Shown: positions 1 to 6,042 of the stretch, one piece after another | How the letters are laid out: each line of letters begins with the position of its first letter | How positions within the stretch are numbered: the stretch's first letter is position 1 | Assembly (NCBI GenBank): GCA_030611625.1 | Contig: JAUWPK010000128.1 | Span: forward strand, 1 to 9,064 | Direction: 5' to 3' | Source: Promethearchaeum sp. | GTDB taxonomy: Archaea; Asgardarchaeota; Lokiarchaeia; Sigyniarchaeales; Promethearchaeaceae | Length of the DNA stretch: 9,064 bases | Made by a program: the position numbers and the translations under genes | Notes under the pieces: model-generated | Databases searched by the model: none | The model's input: the letters and a program-made list of their open reading frames with translations, nothing else | What the model was told of the DNA's origin: nothing

Positions 1-1112
1 ACATCCGGATGACCTGGTGGAAATGCCCGGGTTGCGCCTTTTCGATGAACATTAACCATTCCACGCTCGCCATTACCAAGCTCATGCTCTTCTTGCTTGA
101 GAATATTGTGAGCAAGTCCATATATTAACTCCATCTTCGAAGGTTCGAGACCTAATACCGATTGAAAAGTTTCTCTTGCCCAATGCATGATGATATGTCG
201 ATTCGTCCAAGCAAAGTTAGCCGCTGCCCGCATTTGGGCTAAATATCGATCTGCTTCTTTAGACCCGCTAATAACATATCCTAATTCGCGATCTGGTGCA
301 ATTATTCCATTACGATGCATTAAGTGATCAATCTCTTGTAATGAATCGGTGCATACTTGATGACCCATTGCACGACTTCCAGTATGAATCATCAATGTAA
401 CTTGATTTTTCTCGATGCCCATAATCTTTGCAGCTTGTTCATCAATAATTTCATCAACACGTTGAATTTCGATGAAATGATTGCCTGAACCCAAAGATCC
501 GAGTTGTCTTATACCTCTATCTTTAGCTCTTTTTGAGACTAATGAACTGTCTGCTCCTTGTGTAAAGCCATGATCTTCGCAAAATTCGCGATCTTTATCG
601 AACCCATAACCATTATTTATAGCCCAATTAATCCCCTCATCTAAAACCTGGTTTAAATCAGTGGGTGTAATTCTTAACTTTCCTTTGGATCCTAAACCAC
701 TCGGAATATTTTGAAATAATTCTTCAATTAATTCTGGTATTTGTGCCGTGACTTCACCGAATTCTAAATTGGTTCTTAAAAGCCTCACACCGCAATTAAT
801 ATCATATCCAACCCCACCTGGTGAAATTGCACCTCCATCTACATCTGTTGCAGCAACACCTCCAATACAGAAACCATAGCCTTGGTGGGCATCGCTCATT
901 GCAATTACGTGCTTTCTGATTCCAGGCAAGCATGCAACATTGGTAATTTGATCGATGCTTTTATCTTTACTAATTCTTTCCATCAAATATTCATTTGCGT
1001 AGATTCGCGCTGGTACTTTCATGTGAAATTTTTGGATTTTTTCCTCAACTTTAACTAATTTCATATCTGCTGGAACTTCATAGATATTGTCAGCTACACG
1101 TTGTGTTATCAT
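1..1112 (-). CDS. rtcB: RtcB RNA-splicing ligase, N-terminal 370 codons (3' end outside window)
   Basis: RtcB is the GTP- and Mn-dependent ligase that joins a 2',3'-cyclic phosphate to a 5'-OH end. In archaea it seals tRNA exons after the splicing endonuclease has cut. The reverse-strand frame is open from ATG at 1112 to the window edge. Visible family signatures are SDAHQGYGF (about residues 73-81), GGVGYDINCGVR (99-110), GSGNHF (208-213), IHTGSRAMGH (242-251), GLAHNI (332-337) and VHRKGATRAFPPG (355-367). By comparison with the Pyrococcus enzyme the metal-binding set D104, C107, H212, H243 and H335 is present. The guanylated histidine of the CHGAGR motif should lie beyond position 1 and cannot be checked. 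Family members are about 480 residues, so roughly 110 are missing. No intein is seen in the visible part. A GGAGTGA stretch lies about 10 nt upstream of the start. The gene is divergent from the M18 peptidase. Confidence 0.96.
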   Translation of the reverse strand, partial: MITQRVADNIYEVPADMKLVKVEEKIQKFHMKVPARIYANEYLMERISKDKSIDQITNVACLPGIRKHVIAMSDAHQGYGFCIGGVAATDVDGGAISPGGVGYDINCGVRLLRTNLEFGEVTAQIPELIEELFQNIPSGLGSKGKLRITPTDLNQVLDEGINWAINNGYGFDKDREFCEDHGFTQGADSSLVSKRAKDRGIRQLGSLGSGNHFIEIQRVDEIIDEQAAKIMGIEKNQVTLMIHTGSRAMGHQVCTDSLQEIDHLMHRNGIIAPDRELGYVISGSKEADRYLAQMRAAANFAWTNRHIIMHWARETFQSVLGLEPSKMELIYGLAHNILKQEEHELGNGERGMVNVHRKGATRAFPPGHPD

Positions 1113-1324
1113 TTTATTAATATCACTCCATTTACTCCCTTTGTAATGTTAAAACTGGAAAAATACAAATGTAATTACGTAACTCAAGCCATCATTCTTT
1201 ATTATTATCGATCTGTAATCTCCTCATAATTTCCATTTAACAATTGAACATTAAATTGAAGAAAGCCTACTAAAAAAAATTTGAGGTTATGAATTTAAAA
1301 CTTGTTTCACTATAAAAAAATATA
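1113..1324. promoter_or_regulatory. Divergent intergenic region between rtcB and the M18 peptidase gene
   Basis: This 212-bp AT-rich spacer separates two divergent genes and must hold both promoters. For the plus-strand peptidase, TTTAAAA at 1294-1300 sits about 28 nt before the ATG at 1325, the distance expected for an archaeal TATA box and a leaderless transcript. TATAAAAAAATATA at 1311-1324 is more TATA-like but touches the start codon. For rtcB, GTTTTAAC (reverse strand, 1148-1155) would give a short leader holding GGAGTGA. Overlapping short palindromes GTAATTAC (1171-1178) and TTACGTAA (1175-1182) lie mid-spacer and could be an operator. The positions of the boxes are read by eye only. 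Confidence 0.4.
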
Positions 1325-2809
1325 ATGAACAATTTCAATACGGAAGGTAAGACTGATGAAAAACCTAAAGAACCATCTTTGGAAGATAAATTGGTTAATA
1401 AATTCAAACATTGTTGGGAAATATTTAACGATGAGCAAAAAAAGGAAACTTTGAAACTTGCGGATGAATATTTCGATTTTTTGAAGAATGCGCGAACCGA
1501 ACGGGAAAGAACAACTTGGGCAATAAAGAAAGCAGAAGAAAACGGGTTTAAAAGAGTAGAAATCGGTAAAAACATAAATCCTTTGAATCCGGGTGAAAAA
1601 GTTTATTATGTTAATAGAGAAAAGAATGTTGCCATGGTTGTAATAGGCGAAAAATCTATTTTAGATAAAAATCATCTAATTGGAGCTCATATTGATACTC
1701 CCCGATTAGATTTAAAGATGCGTCCGCTGTATGAAGACGGAAAATCATCACTAGCTCTTTTTAAAACTCACTATTATGGTGGGATAAAAAAATACCAATG
1801 GGCTACCATTCCATTACATTTAACAGGTTTAATTGTTAAAAAAGATGGAACCAAAATACCGATTGATATTGGAAAGAATCCCGATGACCCTGTTTTTACA
1901 ATTCCGGATATCTTACCCCATTTATCCAAAAATGTTCAGAATAAAAGAAAAATGCCTGAGGTGCTAAAAGGAGAAGAATTAAATATTCTTGCTGGAGCAC
2001 TTCCGATTGAAAATAATGATAAAGATGCAAAAGAACCTAAAGAAAAATTCAAAATTAATGTATTAAAGATTTTAAATGAAAAATATGGAATTATCGAAGC
2101 TGATCTTCAATCAGCCGAATTAAATTTGGTTTCTGGTCTACCTCCAAGATATGTTGGATTGGATAAAAGCATGATAGGGGCTGCTGGTCATGATGATGGC
2201 GTATGTTCATGGACAGGGATAAGATCTTTAATTGATATCAAGGGAACACCAAAAAACACAGCGATTATGTCAATTTTTGATAAGGAAGAAATAGGTAGCA
2301 ATGGAAATACAGGTGCTCAATCGGCATGGATTCGTTTTGTAATGAATGATATAATGGTTAGAACCGGAGTTCCTGAAACTTTAACTAATCTCCATTTAAC
2401 TCTAACAAATACCCTAATGCTATCTGCTGATGTCGGTTCTGCAATAAATCCGATCTTTCCATCAGTCCACGATCCTCTTAATGCAGCAGTATTAGGAAAA
2501 GGAATTATTATTGAAAAACATACAGGTGCAGGAGGTAAATATGGCTCAAGTGATGCTCTTGCAGAGGTAATGGCCTATATCAGAAAAATATATGATGAAA
2601 AAACAGTTCCTTATCAAATTGTTGAATTGGGTAAGGTAGATGAGGGTGGTGGAGGAACCATAGCCAGATATTTCGCAGAATCATTTAATTGCGATGTTGT
2701 CGATGCTGGAACACCCGTAATTAACATGCATAGCCCATATGAAATAGTTCACATAGCAGATATATACTCGACGTATTTAGCTTATAAAACATTTTTTGAA
2801 GCGGATTAA
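1325..2809 (+). CDS. M18 family metallo-aminopeptidase (aspartyl aminopeptidase / aminopeptidase I type)
   Basis: This is a cytosolic two-metal exopeptidase of family M18, which removes N-terminal residues (often acidic ones) from peptides. The 494-residue length suits the family. All expected metal and catalytic positions are visible: GAHIDTPRLD with H122 and D124, GHDDGV with D290/D291 (bridging Asp), DKEEIGS with E321 (general base) and E322, SADVGSA with D369, and INMHSPYEI with the final ligand H469. The glycine-rich segments KHTGAGGKYGSSDA (398-411) and DEGGGGTIA (439-447) are also typical. Residues 1-60 are charged and lysine/glutamate-rich, with no signal peptide or membrane span. The start ATG at 1325 is preceded by A/T-rich sequence rather than a ribosome site. 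M18 enzymes are known mainly from bacteria (notably Clostridia) and eukaryotes, so presence here may reflect transfer. The exact substrate cannot be told from sequence. Confidence 0.93.
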   Translation: MNNFNTEGKTDEKPKEPSLEDKLVNKFKHCWEIFNDEQKKETLKLADEYFDFLKNARTERERTTWAIKKAEENGFKRVEIGKNINPLNPGEKVYYVNREKNVAMVVIGEKSILDKNHLIGAHIDTPRLDLKMRPLYEDGKSSLALFKTHYYGGIKKYQWATIPLHLTGLIVKKDGTKIPIDIGKNPDDPVFTIPDILPHLSKNVQNKRKMPEVLKGEELNILAGALPIENNDKDAKEPKEKFKINVLKILNEKYGIIEADLQSAELNLVSGLPPRYVGLDKSMIGAAGHDDGVCSWTGIRSLIDIKGTPKNTAIMSIFDKEEIGSNGNTGAQSAWIRFVMNDIMVRTGVPETLTNLHLTLTNTLMLSADVGSAINPIFPSVHDPLNAAVLGKGIIIEKHTGAGGKYGSSDALAEVMAYIRKIYDEKTVPYQIVELGKVDEGGGGTIARYFAESFNCDVVDAGTPVINMHSPYEIVHIADIYSTYLAYKTFFEAD

Positions 2810-2814
2810 TTTTA

Positions 2815-2837
2815 TTGGAATATTCCAATACTTTTTT
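2815..2837 (+). terminator. Perfect 14-bp palindrome plus T-run after the M18 gene
   Basis: TTGGAATATTCCAA at 2815-2828 is a perfect palindrome starting 5 nt after the peptidase stop codon. It is followed by CTTTTTT (2831-2837) and further T-rich sequence. Archaeal termination relies mainly on U-runs, so the T-run alone would support a terminator. The palindrome has no loop of its own and could equally be a protein-binding site. Confidence 0.45.
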
Positions 2838-2860
2838 CATTTATTTAGTAAAATTTATTT

Positions 2861-2880
2861 TTTTTAAAAACTTAAATAGG
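2861..2880 (+). promoter_or_regulatory. TATA-box region for tRNA-Thr
   Basis: The A/T block TTTTTAAAAACTTAAATAGG lies about 20-35 nt before the mature 5' end of the tRNA at 2897. CTTAAATA at 2871-2878 is the best box. The spacing suits archaeal TATA-directed transcription starting at or just before the tRNA. It was identified by eye. Confidence 0.4.
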
Positions 2881-2896
2881 ATAGAGATTCAAAAAC

Positions 2897-2969
2897 GCCA
2901 GTGTGGCTTAGAGGCTATAGCGCTTGATTCGTAATCAAGATGCCGTGGGTTCAATTCCCACCATTGGCT
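2897..2969 (+). tRNA. tRNA-Thr(CGT)
   Basis: A full cloverleaf folds by hand. The acceptor stem GCCAGTG/CATTGGC has one G-U pair. The D arm has G18G19 at 2913-2914, and the anticodon stem is CTTGA/TCAAG. The loop TTCGTAA gives anticodon CGT (2930-2932) with normal T33. The variable loop is five bases, and the T arm is GTGGG-TTCAATT-CCCAC. The discriminator is T and the acceptor begins G1-C72, C2-G71, as usual for archaeal threonine tRNA. CCA is not encoded and there is no intron. No T-run follows the gene; the next reading frame starts 14 nt after the discriminator base, so read-through into that gene is likely. Confidence 0.95.
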
Positions 2970-2983
2970 TATCAATTTAAAGA

Positions 2984-3472
2984 ATGATACAAATGCAAAT
3001 GCCCACTCACTTTCTAATTGGAATTTTAATTGCAGAAATATTTAATTTATTGCTTCCATCTATGCCGATTCCAGTTCAAATATTAATAATCGCTATTTTG
3101 GCAGTTTTATCCCATTATTTATTGGATTGCATCGCGATTTCGACGTACCACCCATATAAAGCGCATTGGGATGATAAGTTTTTTAAAGGATTTCATATAA
3201 TTTACGCTTTCGGATTTGCCATAATCCTTTTTATCTGGTTTTTCATTCCCTATTGGTGGGTTATGCTTTTCTCCATTTTACCAGATATCATTGATTGGTA
3301 TATACTAAGACCAGCTTTTCATAAAGATCCTGTCGTTCATCCAAGCATAGATAGGGTGAGAGATGCGCTATTTTCATGGCTTCCGGATTTAAAAGAAAAG
3401 AAATGGGCTGTTTTAAATGAATTCATCTTAGCTGGTACCATTGGAGTTGGTATAGTTCTTTTACAATTATAA
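2984..3472 (+). CDS. Small polytopic membrane protein, YdjM/DUF457-like putative metal-dependent hydrolase
   Basis: This 162-residue protein is mostly membrane-embedded, with hydrophobic spans near residues 10-25, 31-51, 72-90, 90-107 and 145-161. Histidines and aspartates recur at membrane edges: PTH (H9), SHYLLD (H44, D48), YHPYKAHWDD (H56, H61), GFH (H71), LPDIIDW (D101, D104) and H113/H119. This spacing of TH, SH..LD and PD..D recalls the YdjM/DUF457 group of membrane-bound putative metal-dependent hydrolases. The assignment rests on pattern only, and catalysis is unproven. Three ATGs (2984, 2993, 2999) are in frame at the front. Relatives often begin MPTH, so 2999 is a serious alternative start. 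The gene follows tRNA-Thr with no separate promoter visible, and the next gene starts 8-17 nt after its stop, suggesting a tRNA/mRNA transcript of three units. Confidence 0.7.
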   Translation: MIQMQMPTHFLIGILIAEIFNLLLPSMPIPVQILIIAILAVLSHYLLDCIAISTYHPYKAHWDDKFFKGFHIIYAFGFAIILFIWFFIPYWWVMLFSILPDIIDWYILRPAFHKDPVVHPSIDRVRDALFSWLPDLKEKKWAVLNEFILAGTIGVGIVLLQL

Positions 3473-3489
3473 ATTATCAAGTGAATAAA

Positions 3490-3894
3490 ATGAATGAAAC
3501 AGATAAAATTATTATTCGGAATTTTGAACCTGTGAAAGTTAGAAAAGAATTATTTGGAAACACAATAGAATTTAATAATTCTAAACGATATATTAAATTT
3601 ACATCGCAATATCATCAACCCAATTACATTCATTACGATCAAATTGAAAAAATGATAATAAAATTTGATAATAAGAGAAAATTGTTATGGTTGGGAATAG
3701 CCACATTATTACTTTTCTTTGGAATATTCATTCTTCTTGTGAGAATTCGGCTGCCACCTTGGAAAATTTCAATTTTTCTGAAAAAAGAGCAAAAACCAAT
3801 AATAATTCGGGCGCGATTAGAGGATTCCGAGGCTTCAAATCTGTCTAATTTCTGTGCAAATCAATTTCAAACCATCCTAAATTGTTCAAAATAA
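3490..3894 (+). CDS. Hypothetical single-span membrane protein, possibly a PH-like fold split by the membrane segment
   Basis: I do not recognise the family. From the ATG at 3490 the product is 134 residues; an in-frame GTG at 3481 would give 137. AAGTGA (3479-3484) resembles a weak ribosome site at good distance from the 3490 ATG, which is why that start is preferred. Numbering from the GTG, residues 1-64 are polar and strand-rich (IIIRNFEPVKV, RYIKFTSQ, YIHYDQIEKMIIKF), 66-88 form one strongly hydrophobic span flanked by basic residues, and 93-137 resume as two strands and a helix (KISIFLKK, PIIIRARL, then an amphipathic stretch). Strands, membrane segment, strands and final helix resemble small membrane proteins with an interrupted pleckstrin-homology-like domain, but this is inference. 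It probably shares a transcript with the gene before it and converges on tRNA-Leu. Confidence 0.7.
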   Translation: MNETDKIIIRNFEPVKVRKELFGNTIEFNNSKRYIKFTSQYHQPNYIHYDQIEKMIIKFDNKRKLLWLGIATLLLFFGIFILLVRIRLPPWKISIFLKKEQKPIIIRARLEDSEASNLSNFCANQFQTILNCSK

Positions 3895-3896
3895 TG

Positions 3897-3910
3897 AAAA
3901 GAAAGAAAAA
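3897..3910 (-). terminator. T-run terminator for tRNA-Leu
   Basis: Read on the minus strand, the sequence directly after the tRNA discriminator base is TTTTTCTTTCTTTT, a typical archaeal U-tract terminator. It sits in the 16-bp gap to the convergent gene ending at 3894. Confidence 0.5.
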
Positions 3911-4026
3911 TGTAGGAGATGGGATTCGAACCCACGATTCACTAAGAACTGGAGCCTCGGTCCAGCGCCGTTTTGACCAGTTTTGGTATAACACCAAAAA
4001 TGTAGACCATGCTTGGCTACTCCTAC
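3911..4026 (-). tRNA. tRNA-Leu(GAG), interrupted in the D arm
   Basis: The minus strand folds as a type II tRNA. The acceptor is GTAGGAG/CTCCTAC with discriminator A (3911). The D stem is GCC/GGC, and the anticodon stem CTGGA/TCCAG closes a seven-base loop CCGAGGC. The long variable arm is TTCTTAGTGAATC (TTC pairs GAA), and the T arm is GTGGG-TTCGAAT-CCCAT. The anticodon is GAG (3956-3958), reading CUC/CUU, and A73 agrees with leucine. The gene is 116 nt because the D loop holds about 45 nt instead of about 13. Removing 32 nt gives a normal 84-nt tRNA. Position 33 is C rather than the near-universal T, which lowers confidence that the tRNA is a standard elongator. It lies 42 nt after the permease stop and is followed by a T-run. 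Confidence 0.88.
3971..4002 (-). other. Probable tRNA intron in the D loop of tRNA-Leu (about 32 nt)
   Basis: The extra sequence in the D loop contains a perfect 7-bp hairpin TTTTGGT/ACCAAAA with a five-base loop (plus-strand arms 3981-3987 and 3993-3999). Two copies of TGGTC on the minus strand (plus 4005-4009 and 3975-3979) flank it 30 nt apart, so the ends are ambiguous. Removing 3971-4002 restores G18G19-TCTA-C with A21 and a 13-base D loop, which is why these limits are preferred; a 30-nt removal is also possible. Archaeal tRNA introns at non-canonical sites are known. I could not draw a strict 3-4-3 bulge-helix-bulge by hand, so excision is inferred from the need to restore the fold. 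Confidence 0.55.
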
Positions 4027-4056
4027 AGAAAAATATATGATCTAACAAATCATCCA

Positions 4057-4070
4057 TAAAAATTAAATTT
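4057..4070 (-). promoter_or_regulatory. Possible TATA region for tRNA-Leu
   Basis: On the minus strand AAATTTAATTTTTA lies about 37 nt before the mature tRNA-Leu 5' end and overlaps the permease stop codon. It could place a start about 10 nt before the tRNA. Its T5 could instead be the terminator of the permease gene, or the tRNA may be cut from the permease transcript. Confidence 0.25.
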
Positions 4071-5985
4071 ATCCATCTTTATTTATTTCTGTTTCAACCA
4101 TTTTACGGACTTCAATTTCTTGGAAAATCATAATCAAACCATTGATGATAAATATTATTCCAGATGTAATGAATACAATAAAAAACAAGACTTTTAGAAA
4201 TCCCGTGTCTGGTTGGAGGATGAGCGGAGAAGATAATGCAATAATTGCGCTCGAAATTAAAGCCCCATAAATTAGCAGAACCAAACCTATAAATATTAAA
4301 ATGTTAGCCGATACAAAATTGAATCTCCTTGCAATAATTTCCTCTTTTTGGGAAAGGTGTGTAATTCCACCGATTACGATTGTTTTTTCATCTTTTAGGA
4401 GTTTCGGTAAAATCCGTCTAATTGTCAAGAGATTGAAAATTAAAGACACAATCCCAATGAATCCTATTAAATAGATAGATACGTTAAAGAAGAGTAGATT
4501 TGAGCCGTTAAAAGAAGCATCAATGGATAAAATGCTCCATAATGAGATTAAAATAATACTTACTCCGAATTTACTTCCATTTAGGAGTAATAATAAATGA
4601 GTTCGCCTAGCAATTCTGAATAAGTAATAAATAATTCCCAGTAAGATTAAAATGATCCCAACTATGACCCCTAAAAATCCAATTGTCGTGGAAAACATAG
4701 ATAATATTAAGATGAAGCTTGCTATTATTGCAATAATTGGTAAATATGGAAAAAAAGGAACCTTCCAAGGCCGAATAAGGTTTGAACGTGTATTTCTGAG
4801 AATAATTAGAGATAAAGATAGGATTACCATTGATAATAAGAAGATGAAGTTACCAATCTCGGAAATCAAATTGATATCAGCTATGAATGTAATTATGATA
4901 ATAAGAGCAAAAGAAAAACCCATGGCCACCCATTGAACCTGGTTTTTATTCTTTTTCATAAACATTTTATCCAAAAATCCATCTCTTGACATTGAATGGA
5001 GTAAATGGGAGGACATTTGAAATCCTGAATTAATTGAAGTTGTAGTAGCAATCATACCTATTAAACCGATAAAATATATACCGAATTGACCCAAAACTAG
5101 ACCAAAAATATCTGCTAAGGGCGCATCCGATTGTTCTACAATAATGGAATTCCAAGAATCTGAGGATGTACTCCCAAGATTGATAATCGCCACAAAACTG
5201 ACTAACCAATAAATAATTACCGCAATTATTATCGAGGTTAGATAGACTCGTGGAATAGTTTTTCTAGGACGTTTAATCTCATCAAATTTCGTGGTCAGTG
5301 ATTCAAAGGTCGAGTTCCATTCGTAAACACAGAAGATCACAAATGAATATGCGGCGGTTGATAAAATAGGCCCAAATTCCATTTTTTCTCGAAAAATTTC
5401 AAAACCAAAATCTTTATTCAAAGAACTTCCAAGAGCACCTCCTAATACAATAAAGGTGATAAAGCCAAATATAAGAAAATATGTTAAAATCTTCATTATT
5501 TTATTAAGATGATTGGGCCAATACAATGTAAAAACGAAAAAGAAAAGAAGTACGGCAAACCCGATAATAGAAACTGTAGTTGAGTTTGAATATCGAACAG
5601 GTAAAAACACTGTCAGAGATAAGGCAAATCCAATTCCTGAAAGTGCTGTAAATAATAAATTTCCAATCCACATGCCCCAACCAATTAAAAATCCCGAAAG
5701 ACCGCCAATAGCTTCCTTAGAAAAACTGTAACCACCGCCAGCTATTGGTAAAGATAAAGCAAGTTCACTGTAGATCATAATAAATAAGATCATAAGAAGA
5801 CCACTTAAGATCATTGAGATTAACAGGCCAGAATTAGCTTTTAGTATTACTATTCCCAGAATAGCGAAAATTGGGCCACCAATAGTCCCACCAAGAGCTT
5901 GTTGGAGCATCCCCAACATTCCGATTTTTTTCTGTTTTTTTTTGGGAGGAGTTATTGAGGTCTTCCTTTCTTCATCAATTGCCAT
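4069..5985 (-). CDS. APC-superfamily amino acid permease with C-terminal membrane extension
   Basis: This 638-residue secondary transporter in the cytoplasmic membrane is expected to import amino acids or related compounds with an ion. APC hallmarks appear in order. The unwound first-helix motif GGTIGGPIF is at 32-40, and SELALSLPIAGGGYSF at 73-88. EIKRPRKTIPR, the loop before the sixth or seventh helix, is at 236-246. SRDGFLDKMF is at 333-342 and RPWKVPFFPYLPI at 405-417. About twelve core helices end near residue 460. A further region, 470-638, adds about four hydrophobic spans (near 471-488, 499-521, 558-590, 597-622), more than the usual 430-500-residue family member. The N-terminus is soluble and basic (PPKKKQKK). 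The ATG at 5985 fits just before this tail. Substrate is not predictable. It is divergent from the small gene at 6043 and precedes tRNA-Leu on the same strand. Confidence 0.92.
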   Translation of the reverse strand: MAIDEERKTSITPPKKKQKKIGMLGMLQQALGGTIGGPIFAILGIVILKANSGLLISMILSGLLMILFIMIYSELALSLPIAGGGYSFSKEAIGGLSGFLIGWGMWIGNLLFTALSGIGFALSLTVFLPVRYSNSTTVSIIGFAVLLFFFVFTLYWPNHLNKIMKILTYFLIFGFITFIVLGGALGSSLNKDFGFEIFREKMEFGPILSTAAYSFVIFCVYEWNSTFESLTTKFDEIKRPRKTIPRVYLTSIIIAVIIYWLVSFVAIINLGSTSSDSWNSIIVEQSDAPLADIFGLVLGQFGIYFIGLIGMIATTTSINSGFQMSSHLLHSMSRDGFLDKMFMKKNKNQVQWVAMGFSFALIIIITFIADINLISEIGNFIFLLSMVILSLSLIILRNTRSNLIRPWKVPFFPYLPIIAIIASFILILSMFSTTIGFLGVIVGIILILLGIIYYLFRIARRTHLLLLLNGSKFGVSIILISLWSILSIDASFNGSNLLFFNVSIYLIGFIGIVSLIFNLLTIRRILPKLLKDEKTIVIGGITHLSQKEEIIARRFNFVSANILIFIGLVLLIYGALISSAIIALSSPLILQPDTGFLKVLFFIVFITSGIIFIINGLIMIFQEIEVRKMVETEINKDG

Positions 5986-6042
5986 ACCTATTTTACCTAA
6001 TCTTACTGATCATTTTATTTCTTAAAAATATATGATTAAATT
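5986..6042. promoter_or_regulatory. Divergent promoter spacer, permease and small-protein genes
   Basis: This 57-bp AT-rich spacer must serve both genes. CTTAAAAATATATGATT (6021-6037) is the strongest TATA-like block, but it lies very close to the plus-strand ATG at 6043. TTTATTTCTTA (6013-6023) is better placed for a leaderless plus-strand transcript. For the minus strand, TTAGGTAAAATAGGT precedes the permease ATG and contains an AGGT that could act as a weak ribosome site. Confidence 0.35.

Noticed and set aside
1270..1575. Minus-strand open frame of 101 codons overlapping the start of the M18 gene
   Set aside because: It lies opposite clear M18 coding sequence and has no recognisable motif; its hydrophobic Phe/Ser-rich composition is what antisense of Lys/Glu codons gives.
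3954..3965. Reading the interrupted tRNA as tRNA-Ser(CGA)
   Set aside because: The five-pair stem CTGGA/TCCAG fixes a seven-base loop with GAG in positions 34-36, and the discriminator is A, as for leucine; archaeal serine tRNAs normally have G73.
3965..4017. A strict 3-4-3 bulge-helix-bulge at the tRNA-Leu insert
   Set aside because: Several registers were tried with both bulge orientations; none gave four good central pairs plus a restored D loop, so no exact motif is claimed.
3845..4057. Minus-strand open frame of 70 codons
   Set aside because: It runs through the whole tRNA-Leu gene and is explained by it.
4652..5731. Two plus-strand open frames (4652-4936 and 5513-5731)
   Set aside because: Both are antisense to the permease, which has strong family motifs across these positions.
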